This document shows positions 1-10,076 of a stretch of DNA of 64,000 nt, piece after piece; position 1 is the first letter of the stretch, and each line of letters starts with the position of its first letter. The stretch comes from Acidobacteriota bacterium (lineage in GTDB: Bacteria > Acidobacteriota > Blastocatellia > Pyrinomonadales > Pyrinomonadaceae), in assembly GCA_016715115.1 (NCBI GenBank), contig JADKBM010000011.1, forward strand, positions 372,001 to 436,000, in the 5' to 3' direction. Made by a program: the position numbers and the translations under genes. Under the pieces are notes generated by a model that saw only the letters and a list, made by a program, of their open reading frames with translations, was not told where the DNA came from and did not search any database.

Positions 1-1
1 G

Positions 2-2404
2 CCGAAGGATATCGTTCGGTTTCCGATGGTTCCGATCCGCGACGTCGTCATTTTTCCGTACACCAAGGTTGCTTTCAAGATCGGCCGATCGAGTTCCGTG
101 ATGGCGCTTGAGAAGGCTATGCTCGGCGAGCGCAACATCTTTCTCGCGACCCAGCACGACGCGTCGGTCGACGAACCGAACGCCGACCAGGTTTATACCA
201 TCGGCACGCTCGGCCGCATTTTGCAGGCGCAGAAACAGGATAACGGACAGATCAAGGTCGTCGTCGAAGGACGCGACCGCGGCGTCGCCGTCCGCGTCGA
301 ACAGGATGCGAACGGAATGTTCTACGCCTACGTCCGCAAGGTCGATTCGGTCGACGAATCCGGTTACCGCACCGACGGGCTTTTGCAAAAGATCCATAAT
401 CTTGTCGAACAACTGCTTCGCGTCTCGCCGGATGCATATTCGGACGCGTTGCACGCTTCGCTGCGTGGAATCTCGGCGGCGCAGATCTCGGACGCGATGT
501 CCTCGCATCTGCGGATCTCCGTCGATGAAAAGCAGAAATTGCTAGAAACCTCGTCGGTTCAGGAGCGATTGCAGAAACTTATCGACATTCTCGAAGCCGA
601 AATCGAAAAGAAACAACTCGACCGCAACATCCACGCTCGCACCAAGAAGCAGATGGACAAGCATCAGCGCGAGTATTATCTGAACGAGCAGATCAAGGCG
701 ATCCACAAGGAACTCGGGCGCAAGGATGAGAAGGTCGAACTCGAAGAACTCAAGAAAAAGATCGAAGAGGCCGGAATGTCCGACGAGGCCCGCGACAAGG
801 CGATGGTCGAATTCGGGCGCCTCGAAGCGATGTCGCCGATGTCCGCCGAATCGACCGTATCACGTACCTATATCGACTGGCTGCTGAACGTGCCGTGGAA
901 AGAGCGGACCGAAGAGATCGAAGATCTCGGAGAAGCCGAACGGGTTCTGAATGAAGATCATTACGGGCTCGAGAAGATCAAGGAGCGAATCCTCGAGTAT
1001 CTCGCCGTCCGGCAACTCGTCAAAAATCCGAAGGGCACGATCCTGTGTTTCGTCGGTGCGCCGGGCGTCGGCAAAACGTCCCTGGGCAAGTCGATCGCGC
1101 GCGCGACCGGGCGAAAGTTCGTTCGTCTTGCGCTCGGCGGCGTCCACGACGAGGCCGAGATCCGCGGCCATCGGCGAACATACATCGGAGCGCTTCCGGG
1201 ACAGATCGTCCAGCTGATGAAGCGCGCCGGTACGGTAAATCCGGTTATTTTGTTGGACGAAGTCGACAAACTCGGCCGCGATTTCCGCGGCGATCCGTCG
1301 GCGGCTCTTCTCGAAGTTCTCGATCCGGAGCAGAACAATACGTTCCGCGACCATTATCTCGACGTCGACTACGACCTGTCGCAGGTCTTTTTCATCGCCA
1401 CCGCGAACGTTCTCCATACAATTCCGCCGGCGCTCCAGGACCGCCTCGAGATACTCCATCTTTCGGGCTACACCGAACGCGAAAAATGCGAGATCGCGAA
1501 ACGCCATTTGATCCCGAAGCAGGCCGACGGGAACGGTCTCGACGGCGAAGCGGTCAGGTTCTCGGATGACGGGATCCTTGAGGTGATCCGCCACTACACA
1601 CGCGAGGCGGGAGTCCGCAATCTCGAACGCGAAGTTTCTTCCTGTTTGCGAAAGATCGCGAAACAGTATGTCGTTTCGACCGCCAAAGAAGACTTTCGCG
1701 CCGTCATTGATGCGGAAAAGGTTCGGGAACTTCTCGGGACGATCCGCTTCCGCAAACAGGACATCGCGCGCAAGAGCGAAGTCGGACTCGTGAACGGACT
1801 CGCCTGGACTGAGGTCGGCGGCGACGTTCTGCAGGTTGAGGCGACGCTTGTCAAAGGAAAGGGAAATGTCACGCTGACCGGGAAACTGGGCGAGGTGATG
1901 CAGGAATCGGCGCGGGCGGCGCTGACCTGCGTCAAAACGCGCGCCGAATCGCTCGGCATCAGCAATGACGAATTCAACGAAAAGGACCTGCACGTACACG
2001 TGCCCGAGGGCGCGATCCCGAAAGACGGTCCGAGTGCGGGAATCACGCTGGCGACGGCGATCGTTTCGATCCTGACCGGTCAGCGCGCACGCCACGATCT
2101 GGCGATGACGGGCGAGATCACGCTGCGCGGAAAGGTCCTGCCGATCGGCGGCGTCAAGGAAAAACTCCTTGCCGCGCACCGCTTCGGACTCAAGACAATC
2201 ATCTTGCCGAAGGACAATGAAAAGGACCTCGCAGACATTCCGGAAGAAGTGCGCGAGGACCTGACGATCCACGCGGTCGATATGATCGACGAGGTTTTGA
2301 AGTTCGCGCTTGAGCCGAAGGCGGACCCGGAAACCGCGATCGAAGCGCCTCAGGTTTGGTCCGAAAAGCCCGCGATCGCCGTCCCGACGGCGATCGTTGA
2401 ATAG
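2..2404 (+). CDS. lon: Lon protease, ATP-dependent (5' end outside window)
   Basis: Cytoplasmic AAA+ serine protease that degrades misfolded and regulatory proteins. The frame is open to the left edge and the residues before the first Met (at 26) already read like the family's N-terminal LPLRDVVVFP region, so the true start lies upstream. Numbered from that Met: N-terminal substrate domain and coiled coil about 1-300, Walker A GAPGVGKTS near 342, Walker B ILLDEVDK near 408, and the protease domain from about 590 with catalytic Ser near 670 (DGPSAG) and Lys near 713 (GGVKEK), the standard Ser-Lys dyad spacing. About 790 residues are visible, close to full length. The C-terminus has a short Ala/Pro/Glu-rich tail. 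Family assignment is certain; only the start is unknown. Confidence 0.97.
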   Translation, partial: PKDIVRFPMVPIRDVVIFPYTKVAFKIGRSSSVMALEKAMLGERNIFLATQHDASVDEPNADQVYTIGTLGRILQAQKQDNGQIKVVVEGRDRGVAVRVEQDANGMFYAYVRKVDSVDESGYRTDGLLQKIHNLVEQLLRVSPDAYSDALHASLRGISAAQISDAMSSHLRISVDEKQKLLETSSVQERLQKLIDILEAEIEKKQLDRNIHARTKKQMDKHQREYYLNEQIKAIHKELGRKDEKVELEELKKKIEEAGMSDEARDKAMVEFGRLEAMSPMSAESTVSRTYIDWLLNVPWKERTEEIEDLGEAERVLNEDHYGLEKIKERILEYLAVRQLVKNPKGTILCFVGAPGVGKTSLGKSIARATGRKFVRLALGGVHDEAEIRGHRRTYIGALPGQIVQLMKRAGTVNPVILLDEVDKLGRDFRGDPSAALLEVLDPEQNNTFRDHYLDVDYDLSQVFFIATANVLHTIPPALQDRLEILHLSGYTEREKCEIAKRHLIPKQADGNGLDGEAVRFSDDGILEVIRHYTREAGVRNLEREVSSCLRKIAKQYVVSTAKEDFRAVIDAEKVRELLGTIRFRKQDIARKSEVGLVNGLAWTEVGGDVLQVEATLVKGKGNVTLTGKLGEVMQESARAALTCVKTRAESLGISNDEFNEKDLHVHVPEGAIPKDGPSAGITLATAIVSILTGQRARHDLAMTGEITLRGKVLPIGGVKEKLLAAHRFGLKTIILPKDNEKDLADIPEEVREDLTIHAVDMIDEVLKFALEPKADPETAIEAPQVWSEKPAIAVPTAIVE

Positions 2405-2517
2405 GCAGTTCAGTCGGGGCAAACCGCTGACCGCTTCAAAATCGTCGGCACGCCCCGCTCGTAATTCAGCCGGGAGCTTTGTGAACTGAGTTCGCGGCTT
2501 TCCGGATTCAGGTGGCG

Positions 2518-2934
2518 ATGTTTGACGAAACGAAAATTTACAAAAATAACGGACACTTCTTTTTCATTGAAGGCGGAAATCTCAAGCGATTGAGTCACGA
2601 GATTCCTGCACTGCCCGGGGTCTTCTATGTCGTGCGGCTGGCGAAGGGGCGAATCGACTTGGTCTATATCGGCAAATCCCGCGCCGTCTCGCGAAACGGC
2701 AAGGTCCGCCTTATAACGCTCCGCGACGAAATCAACGATAAGCAGGACGGTATTCCGCGACAGAAGTTCTTTGATCGGAAGATGACCGAGGAGAATATCG
2801 ACGGGTTGGACATTTACTGGTTCGTCACGATCGACGGACGCAACCATCATTTGCCCGGCTACGTCGAAGGCCTTTTGATGCAGGAACATTTTGAGCGATA
2901 CGGTCAGCTGCCGGCTTGGAACAAGGAGTTTTGA
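2518..2934 (+). CDS. GIY-YIG nuclease-like protein
   Basis: Small protein of about 138 residues. The segment GVFYVV followed about ten residues later by LVYIGKS matches the two-strand GIY...YIG signature. A downstream Glu in GYVEGLLMQEHF and an Asn in LPAWNKEF resemble the catalytic Glu and the terminal Asn of that superfamily. Members cleave DNA, but many solitary bacterial versions have unknown roles. An in-frame GTG lies two codons upstream (2512); ATG 2518 is chosen. It follows lon by about 110 bases and precedes the IS remnant. The nuclease fold is inferred from motifs only; activity is not established. Confidence 0.6.
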   Translation: MFDETKIYKNNGHFFFIEGGNLKRLSHEIPALPGVFYVVRLAKGRIDLVYIGKSRAVSRNGKVRLITLRDEINDKQDGIPRQKFFDRKMTEENIDGLDIYWFVTIDGRNHHLPGYVEGLLMQEHFERYGQLPAWNKEF

Positions 2935-3105
2935 GTAACGAAAACTCAACCTGATCGCGCCGGGACGTGACGATCGACTGGACCCTGCGCGGATCCCTGA
3001 ATCATTGCGGAAACGCGCACGGAGTGAGCGTGCACGGCCGCGGAGCGGTCGAGGCGTGGTCATTCGACGCGCTCGGGATGACGACGGTAACGTATGATGA
3101 CGGAT

Positions 3106-4806
3106 GAGGCTGTCTGGAAAGTCACTCAGAAAGTCTCCGGGATTGCCGTTTTTCTGTTGTCTGTTTTGGGAGAGTCCGCTTGGCCGTCATCAGTTGGCCG
3201 GTCGCCGAGCGCATTTCCGCTTTTCAGACGGTTGCCAGCCTTTGCAGGTTGTGTGCGATCGCGATCAATCCGATCTCAATCTGTACTTTTGCCAACCCCT
3301 CAGTAAGAACCTTCTGAATTTCTTGTTTTCCTTTATGTTTCCGATCACCGCCTCGACCTCGTACCGTTGTTTCCTCCGTTCGACGCCTTTCTCGCTTTCG
3401 AGCATCTCGCGCGCCTTGCGCCGGTGCCTCAGAACTTCTTCGTTGCGCTCGATCGACCGTCCCCCTCGCCCTTCGAACATTGGCCCGCATCGGACATCCG
3501 CCGCAGGCCTCGGTCCGGTAGATTTTGACGTTTTGCTTCCGGCCGTTCTGCGTCGTCTTCACGGATCCTCCGAGAACTCCATCACGTGCCCCGCGGACAC
3601 CGGTAAGTATCGGTCCGCGTCGTATTGAAGTTGTCTGCCGCGAACTTCCCTTGGGCTCCGGAATCGAACCCGGAAACTTCACAAATGCCTTGATCGCCCG
3701 TTTCTCCAGATAGGCGTAGTTCTCTTCACTGCCGTAACCCGCATCGGTCCGCTTTCGGGTTCCGTTCCGTACGTTTCGATCATCTTGCCGACATGCTCGG
3801 CGCGCGGTCGTGTCCCCGCGATTGTGTCAGCGTGTACCCGGTCAGAAAATGCCCTCGGTCGCCAGCTGGCTTGTACGCCGGTCTCAACTGCCCGTTCCAG
3901 ATGGTCTTCCTTCATCCTCAGAACGTCGCGTCATGATCGGTCTTCGAACTGCTTCGTCGCCCGTCCAGCATCGCTCCTGCGCCTCGACCTTCGCCGCCCG
4001 GCCCGGCAACTCCGCCTCAATTTCCGACGTGTGTCTTCGCATCGGGCTCGGCTTTCAGCAACTCCTCGTCGATCGCTCTCGCGCGCGTCACCGCTTCGGG
4101 TCCACCGCCTCAAAATCCGGCTCGTTCGGCGCCTGCTCTTCCTCCGCGCTCGCCCGCTCGACGTACTTCCACACGTCACGCAACTGTTCCCTTATCCGCT
4201 GCTTGTTCCGCTCCACCGTCTTTGCCCAGACGAACGTGTACCGGTTCGCGTTCGCCTCGATCTTCGTCCCGTCAGTATCACTTCCCGCAACGATACCGCC
4301 CCTCTTTGACAAGCAGCAGCACGACCTGCGAAAAGATCTTCTCAAGATGATCTTTCAGCCGCTTCGACCGAAAGTCCGCCAGCGTGTTGTGGTCCGGCCT
4401 CGCGTTGCCGGCGAGCCACATGAAATGCACGTTTTCCTGCAACGCCTGCTCGATCTTCCGGGACGAATAGATATTCCGAAGATACGCGTAAACCAGCACC
4501 TTCAAAAGCAGCCGCGGATGGTAGCTCGACGCTCCGCCGCCTTTGTACCCAAGCTCAAGCACGCCGATGTCGATCCGCTCGATCACTTCGTTCACAACGC
4601 GCACCGGATGGTTCGGGGCACCAGATCATCCAGGCTCGGCGGCAACAACATCGGTTGGTTCTGATCGTAATGCTTGAAGACCACCTTCTTCCTTTTCTCG
4701 TGTATCATACTTAGTATTATAACCCACGTATGCAACTCGACGAAATTCAAACAACACTCCCGAGACCGAAAATCGCCGAACCCGAGGGGACTTTTCAGAC
4801 AGCCTC
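3106..4806 (-). mobile_element. Decayed IS1182-like insertion sequence
   Basis: A 1701-bp element bounded by an 18-bp terminal inverted repeat: GAGGCTGTCTGGAAAGTC at 3106-3123 and its complement with one mismatch at 4789-4806. The interior, read on the minus strand, is a transposase broken by frameshifts. Ends, length and the transposase order (DUF772-like N-terminus, then a DDE domain with Cys-rich CGGCPMR segment) fit IS1182. I see no clear target-site duplication. It is probably immobile. Confidence 0.85.
3224..4708 (-). pseudogene. IS1182-family transposase, multiply frameshifted
   Basis: Start-to-stop span of 1485 bases (495 codons) equals a normal IS1182 transposase. The start is ATG at 4708, reading MIHEKRKKVVFKHYDQNQP. 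A frameshift near 4615 leads into the frame with VVNEVIERIDIGVLELGY and the conserved HPRLLLKVLVYAYL, RKIEQA, WLAGNARPDHNT and FRSKRL segments. Further shifts are needed to reach KIEANANRYTFVWAK (about 4230), the Cys-rich CGGCPMRANVR (about 3510), VEAVIGNIKENKKFRRFLLRG (about 3310) and finally AIAHNLQRLAT at the C-terminus. At least four shifts mean no functional product, unless sequencing errors contribute. Confidence 0.85.
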
Positions 4807-5005
4807 GGCACGCTTACTCCGTGCGCGTTTCCGCATTCTGGACCGTTCGGGAGTAACGCGTGAACGTCGGAGGCGGCGGAGCCGCTTGGTTGTTTGGGAA
4901 GCGGACGGCGACGCCGAGCATCGCCGCACATCAGGCGCCGAAGTCGCGGGCCCGATTGAATCTTCAGTTTTGGATCGTCCAATTTGAATAAGGCAGCCGC
5001 TTCGA

Positions 5006-5296
5006 TCAGCCGAAAAGCTCGTCCAGGTCCCGTGCGCCGTGCAATACTCTGACGATCGCGACAATCCCGGCCCATTCTCTGTAAAACACCGGATAATTGC
5101 CTTCGGGAAAGCTTCGCAAATCTTGCTTTAGTTCCGTACGATCGCGACCGGCCCTCGGGTTTTCCGCCAGCATTTCAAAACGGTCGATGAGCCGATCAAA
5201 AAATGCGATTGCCGCGTCGAGATCATCAACGGCGATGAAGCGCAAAATCTCATCAATGTCCCGCTCCGCGCTCGACGTGATGATGTAATTAGCCAC
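5006..5296 (-). CDS. parE: ParE/RelE-superfamily toxin
   Basis: A 96-residue protein with the ParE layout: N-terminal YIITSSAERDIDEILRFIA helix, a central amphipathic pair of helices (AIAFFDRLIDRFEMLAENPRAGRDR), and the C-terminal beta-sheet core YPVFYREWAGIVAIVRVLHGARDLDEL. ParE toxins inhibit DNA gyrase and related RelE toxins cleave mRNA; the NPRAGRDR and VLHGARDL segments favour ParE. Its first 8 bases overlap the end of the antitoxin gene, the usual antitoxin-first coupling. Target is inferred from family only. Confidence 0.88.
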   Translation of the reverse strand: MANYIITSSAERDIDEILRFIAVDDLDAAIAFFDRLIDRFEMLAENPRAGRDRTELKQDLRSFPEGNYPVFYREWAGIVAIVRVLHGARDLDELFG

Positions 5297-5555
5297 TGTT
5301 CTCCTTCAATTTCAGCAAGAGGTCGCGCTTTTCGTGCATCGCCAAACGGCCATCTGAGAATCTTCCGGCCTCAAGGTCATCGACGCCTTTTTGAATCTCG
5401 GTCCGCAGCGCCTCGAGTTTCAGTTCGCGGAGTTCGTCGCGCTGTTGAAGGAGTCGCAGTCCCTCACGGACAACCTCGCTGGCTGAATTGTACAACCCGC
5501 TTTTGACTTTGAAATTAACAATTTGCTCTAGTTCCGGTGTTAAAGAGACGTTCAT
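5289..5555 (-). CDS. parD: ParD-family antitoxin
   Basis: An 88-residue protein starting MNVSLTPELEQIVNFKVKSG, a ribbon-helix-helix DNA-binding domain (about 1-45, with YNSASEVVREGLRLL), followed by a charged C-terminal helix expected to wrap the toxin. It binds and neutralises the adjacent ParE-like toxin and should repress its own operon. A strong ribosome-binding site (AAGGAGG) lies just upstream of the ATG. A promoter and palindrome occur in the upstream 70 bases (see 5580-5617). Confidence 0.88.
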   Translation of the reverse strand: MNVSLTPELEQIVNFKVKSGLYNSASEVVREGLRLLQQRDELRELKLEALRTEIQKGVDDLEAGRFSDGRLAMHEKRDLLLKLKENSG

Positions 5556-5579
5556 TGAAAATCCTCCTTACGAACTTTG

Positions 5580-5617
5580 ATAATAACATTCGTTGGCGAT
5601 CGTAACAATCATTGTTA
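5580..5617 (-). promoter_or_regulatory. parDE promoter with overlapping operator palindrome
   Basis: On the minus strand a -35 TTGTTA (5608-5603) and -10 TATTAT (5585-5580) are separated by exactly 17 bases and lie 25 bases before the parD start. A perfect 15-bp palindrome, TAACAATCATTGTTA at 5603-5617, overlaps the -35 hexamer. A ribbon-helix-helix antitoxin such as ParD commonly represses from such a site; autorepression here is inferred. Confidence 0.6.
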
Positions 5618-5765
5618 TCGACCGTCGGCGGTCGGCTCTTGAGAACCCGTTGCAGTTGCTCGAAGCGAAATCACGAGTTCCTCATCGACCCAAGAAATCG
5701 TTTGCCGTCAACGAATTGCGTTCTCTTGGATTGACATCGGCCGCGTTCGCGAAAACAATTGAACA

Positions 5766-6359
5766 GTGAAAATAACATCGGCGGAGTTTATCAAGAGCGC
5801 CTTCGAGCGCGCTCACTGGGTCCCAGACGGACTTCCGGAGATCGCGTTTCTCGGGCGATCGAATGTCGGGAAATCGAGCCTGATCAATTCGCTCATCCAA
5901 CGCAAGGGCCTCGCACGGACGTCCAACACTCCGGGCCGGACGCAGTCGATAAACTTCTTTCTGATCAACAATTCCTTTTATTTTGCGGACCTTCCCGGTT
6001 ACGGCTATGCGAAGGTCTCAAAGATGATGCGCAAGGACTGGGGCAAGATGGCGGAAGAATATCTTGTCAACCGCCGCGAGCTTATGCTATTCATACAATT
6101 AGTAGATTCTCGCCATAAGCCGACGGAACTTGATCTCAATCTCTGCGAATGGCTTAGATTTCACGGCAAGAACTCGATCGTGGTCGCGACGAAATCCGAC
6201 AAGCTCTCGAGCAACCATTTGATCAAGAACATTCGGGACATCGAGCAAGCGATGCCGGACTCGACCGTCGTGCCATATTCGGCGACGACCGGAAAGGGCC
6301 GCGACGTGGTTTGGTCGCATATTGAAAAATCTTTCGCGAAAAGTAAAGAAATGGGTTGA
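5766..6359 (+). CDS. engB: Ribosome-biogenesis GTPase YihA/YsxC/EngB
   Basis: TrmE-Era-EngA-EngB-family GTPase of 197 residues needed for large-subunit assembly. All G motifs are present: G1 GRSNVGKSS (about 30-38), G2 region NTPGRTQSINFF (about 57-68), G3 DLPGYG (about 76-81), G4 TKSDK (about 143-147) and G5 SATTGKG (about 174-180). The start is a GTG at 5766 with KITSAEFIKSAF following, the normal family N-terminus. It is divergent from parDE and precedes rho by about 210 bases. Confidence 0.95.
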   Translation: MKITSAEFIKSAFERAHWVPDGLPEIAFLGRSNVGKSSLINSLIQRKGLARTSNTPGRTQSINFFLINNSFYFADLPGYGYAKVSKMMRKDWGKMAEEYLVNRRELMLFIQLVDSRHKPTELDLNLCEWLRFHGKNSIVVATKSDKLSSNHLIKNIRDIEQAMPDSTVVPYSATTGKGRDVVWSHIEKSFAKSKEMG

Positions 6360-6569
6360 TTTTTCCTCTTGGACTCTGTAATAATTATGCATTCCAGAAA
6401 AAACTCAAGGGTTTTGAGAAAGCTCGAGAGCTTAACGCACAATTTCTGAACTTTCCGGACAATTTTCTCCACGAGTTTAGCTTTTCAACTAAGTAGGATT
6501 TAGAGATTCTGTGCGGAATCCCAAATCTCTGCGTTACTGCAAACTAACTACCCAGACAACGGACACAAA
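6360..6569 (+). other. rho leader region
   Basis: A 210-base gap upstream of rho. It holds small inverted repeats (CTCAAGGGTTTTGAG near 6406 and AAGCTCGAGAGCTT near 6421) and is AT-richer than the flanks. rho genes are often autoregulated through their leader. I see no strong promoter or ribosome-binding site that settles this. Confidence 0.3.
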
Positions 6570-7973
<1,404 letters not shown>

Positions 7974-7977
7974 CGCA

Positions 7978-8085
7978 TTTTGGGACTTGGGATTTCTGAT
8001 TTCGGATTGATTGACTTTGATAACGGCCGATCCGAAATAGGAAATCCCAAATCCCAAATCGCGAAATTCGAATTCAGAAATCCCT
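7978..8085. repeat. Heptamer array (GATTTGN family), inverted arms between rho and ymdB
   Basis: Units of GGGATTT/CTGATTT/CGGATTG run from the rho stop, then turn into the complementary AAATCCC units that run to the stop codon of ymdB on the other strand. In the sense of each gene the array therefore starts with the same GGGATTT-type unit. The arms could pair as an RNA hairpin at either gene's 3' end. Confidence 0.85.
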
Positions 8086-8861
8086 CAGTCCGAAATTCTA
8101 ATCCGTTCGATCTTCGTTGCTTTTCCGCTTGTTTCGTCGATCTCGATGATGACGGCGCAGAGCCAAACGTCGCCTTTTGAGTGTTCGGCACGCGGAGCGG
8201 GGAATTTGGTGAAGCGTTCGATAACGTGGGATTTTTCCATTCCGATCACGCCCGAGTAGCTTCCCGTCATTCCGAGATCGGTGATGTATGCCGTGCCCTT
8301 ATCGAGAATCCGCTCGTCGGCCGTCTGGACGTGGGTATGCGTACCGACGACCGCCGAAACACGCCCGTTAAGAAACCAGCCCATCGCGTATTTCTCGCTC
8401 GTCGCCTCGCAATGCATATCGACGAGCCGGATCTTGACGTCATCCGGAATCGCCCGGACGCAGTCGTTCGCGGCGCGGAACGGATCGTCGACGGTCGGCA
8501 TAAAAACGCGCCCCATAAGATTGAGCGCCGCAATCCGAAAGCCATTTATCTCGCCGACGAAAAGCCCTTTTCCGGGTGTTGCAGGTGGGTAATTCGCGGG
8601 ACGGAGGAGTTTCGGATTTTTCTCGATATACGGAATTACCTCAGGTTTGTCGAAGATATGATTGCCCGAAGTCATCAAATCGATGCCGGCGGCGAACAGT
8701 TCGTCGGCGATCGGCGGGGTGATCGAAAAACCGCCCGCAACGTTCTCGGCGTTCATCGTTGCGATGTCGATCCTGTATGTTTTGCGGATCTCGGCGAGGT
8801 TGTCGAGGACGATCCGCCTTCCCGGGCGCGCGACGACATCGCCGATCATAAGCACATTCAT
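8085..8861 (-). CDS. ymdB: YmdB-family (TIGR00282) metallophosphodiesterase
   Basis: A 258-residue dimetal phosphoesterase related to Bacillus subtilis YmdB, which hydrolyses 2',3'-cyclic nucleotides and binds RNase Y. Expected metal and catalytic residues are present at family positions: Asp8 in MIGDVV, Glu39-Asn40 in NAEN, Asn67-His68 in SGNHIFD, a His in DMHCEATSEK, and the GTHTHVQT pair of His. Length is normal. It is convergent with rho and separated from it by a heptamer hairpin array. Its substrate in this organism is inferred. Confidence 0.92.
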   Translation of the reverse strand: MNVLMIGDVVARPGRRIVLDNLAEIRKTYRIDIATMNAENVAGGFSITPPIADELFAAGIDLMTSGNHIFDKPEVIPYIEKNPKLLRPANYPPATPGKGLFVGEINGFRIAALNLMGRVFMPTVDDPFRAANDCVRAIPDDVKIRLVDMHCEATSEKYAMGWFLNGRVSAVVGTHTHVQTADERILDKGTAYITDLGMTGSYSGVIGMEKSHVIERFTKFPAPRAEHSKGDVWLCAVIIEIDETSGKATKIERIRISD

Positions 8862-8945
8862 AAACTGAAAAGTCCCAAGCGTTCATACATCTGCCGGAGT
8901 GTTGCGACCGATGCATTGAAACCTGAGACGAGAGACTGAATAGTT

Positions 8946-9170
8946 AGCAGAAGAGGACCGCGATGGCCGTTCAAACGGAAAAATTGAACCTGTATAGACA
9001 GGTGGGCGGCCTTCTGCGTCGAATTTCTTCGCCGCATCCGAGCCCCGTTCTCCGGCAGACCTTTTGCTTTGAAAGACTGCACTGAACGCGGCATTGGCCT
9101 CCCGATCAATTAGTGTTGGCTCAATTATTATGTCGTTCGGTGACGAACCCCGCAGTGGAGTTCTTCTGCT
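8946..9170 (-). ncRNA. ssrS: Candidate 6S RNA
   Basis: A roughly 225-base intergenic segment closes on itself: AGCAGAAGA at 8946-8954 is the exact complement of TCTTCTGCT at 9162-9170, giving a 9-bp terminal stem. Next to the stem, on the minus strand, a small GTTCG/CGAAC hairpin and a TTGAGCC segment precede an open middle region, and GC-rich partial pairing occurs toward the apex. 6S RNA, which sequesters the housekeeping RNA polymerase, has this long-hairpin-with-bubble form and is classically encoded next to zapA, as here. No ORF in it looks coding. The identity rests on structure and synteny and needs a covariance-model test. Confidence 0.55.
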
Positions 9171-9190
9171 GGAGGTGATTATATCACGCC

Positions 9191-9718
9191 GGGGAAGGCA
9201 AAAGGCAAAAGTAAAAAGGCAAAAGTAAAAAGGCAAAAGTAAAAAGGCAAAAGTAAAAAGGCAAAAGTAAAAAGGAAAAAGTAAAAAGGCAAAAGTAAAA
9301 AGGCAAAAGTAAAAAGGCAAAAGTAAAAAGGCAAAAGTAAAAAGGCAAAAGTAAAAAGGCAAAAGTAAAAAGGCAAAAGTAAAAAGGCAAAAGTAAAAAG
9401 GCAAAGTAAAAAGGAAAAAGTAAAAAGGCAAAAGTAAAAAGGCAAAAGTAAAAAGGCAAAAGTAAAAGGCAAAAGTAAAAGGGCAAAAGTAAAAGGCAAA
9501 AGTGAAAGGCAAAGTAAAAGGCAAAAGTAAAAAGGCAAAAGTAAAAAGGCAAAAGTAAAAAGGGCAAAAGTAAAAAGGGCAAAAGTAAAAAGGTACAGTC
9601 CTTCCTTTTCCACCTTTGCCTTTTGCCCCTTGTCTTTTGCCCTTTTTACTTTTGCCTTTTGCCTTTTTACTTTTGCCTTTTTACTTTTGCCTTTTTACTT
9701 TTGCCCTTTGCCTTCCCC
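9191..9718. repeat. Large 14-mer (2x7) tandem array with inverted arms
   Basis: About 29 copies of the 14-base unit GGCAAAAGTAAAAA run from 9191 to about 9595, with a few 1-base length variants. After a 25-base spacer the complementary unit (TTTTTACTTTTGCC) runs to 9718. The ends are mirrored by GGGGAAGGCAAA and TTTGCCTTCCCC. The right arm begins at the zapA stop codon (minus strand). Long apparent minus-strand ORFs here are Phe/Leu-rich translations of the repeat and not genes. Confidence 0.95.
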
Positions 9719-10071
9719 TACTGCTCCGTCTCAAGTTCCTGCGGCGTGACGTCTTTTTGCTTGAAAACGTGATCGAGCATCTCGGTCATTTCGGCGCTGC
9801 GCGAGGCTATCTGGGCGTCGGTCTGTTCCTGGATATTCTTCAGCTGGTGAAACTCGTCGGCAATGTGAAGCGCGGCGAGAATTGCGACCTTGAGTGAATC
9901 AACGGTCAGCGTGCCCGACGATATCTCGCGCATTTTGCCGTCGACGTACTCCGCGAGACGCATAATGTACTCGTTGTCGCCGTCCGAACGAATGTTGTAC
10001 GTCTGATTGTAGATTTCAACTCGGATTGATTGTTCGGTCACTTCGGTTCGTCCTCTCGTTGTTCCAATCAT
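9718..10071 (-). CDS. zapA: Cell-division protein ZapA
   Basis: A 117-residue FtsZ-ring-associated protein. The core VEIYNQTYNIRSDGDNEYIMRLAEYVDGKM is the typical ZapA head with its (R/K)...D-E-Y-ILRLA signature. It continues into the long helix DSLKVAILAALHIADEFHQLKNIQEQT that forms the tetramer coiled coil. It lies 5 bases downstream of a small coiled-coil gene and is followed by the 14-mer array and the candidate 6S RNA, the classical zapA-6S arrangement. It cross-links FtsZ protofilaments at mid-cell. Confidence 0.92.
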   Translation of the reverse strand: MIGTTRGRTEVTEQSIRVEIYNQTYNIRSDGDNEYIMRLAEYVDGKMREISSGTLTVDSLKVAILAALHIADEFHQLKNIQEQTDAQIASRSAEMTEMLDHVFKQKDVTPQELETEQ

Positions 10072-10076
10072 CGGGC

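Noticed and set aside
860..2422. 520-residue ORF antisense to lon
   Set aside because: It is a shadow of the lon codon pattern, with no motif and high Arg/Asp content. The same holds for 16416-18506 (opposite thrS), 11765-12835 (opposite pheT), 14454-15560 (opposite pheS) and 60706-62061 (opposite the metalloprotease).
8883..9613. Minus-strand ORFs of 132-213 residues rich in Phe, Leu and Pro
   Set aside because: They are the 14-mer array read in three frames. No start signal or family resemblance.
9191..9718. Possible CRISPR array
   Set aside because: Units are contiguous 14-mers without unique spacers and are inverted in the second arm. No cas genes nearby.
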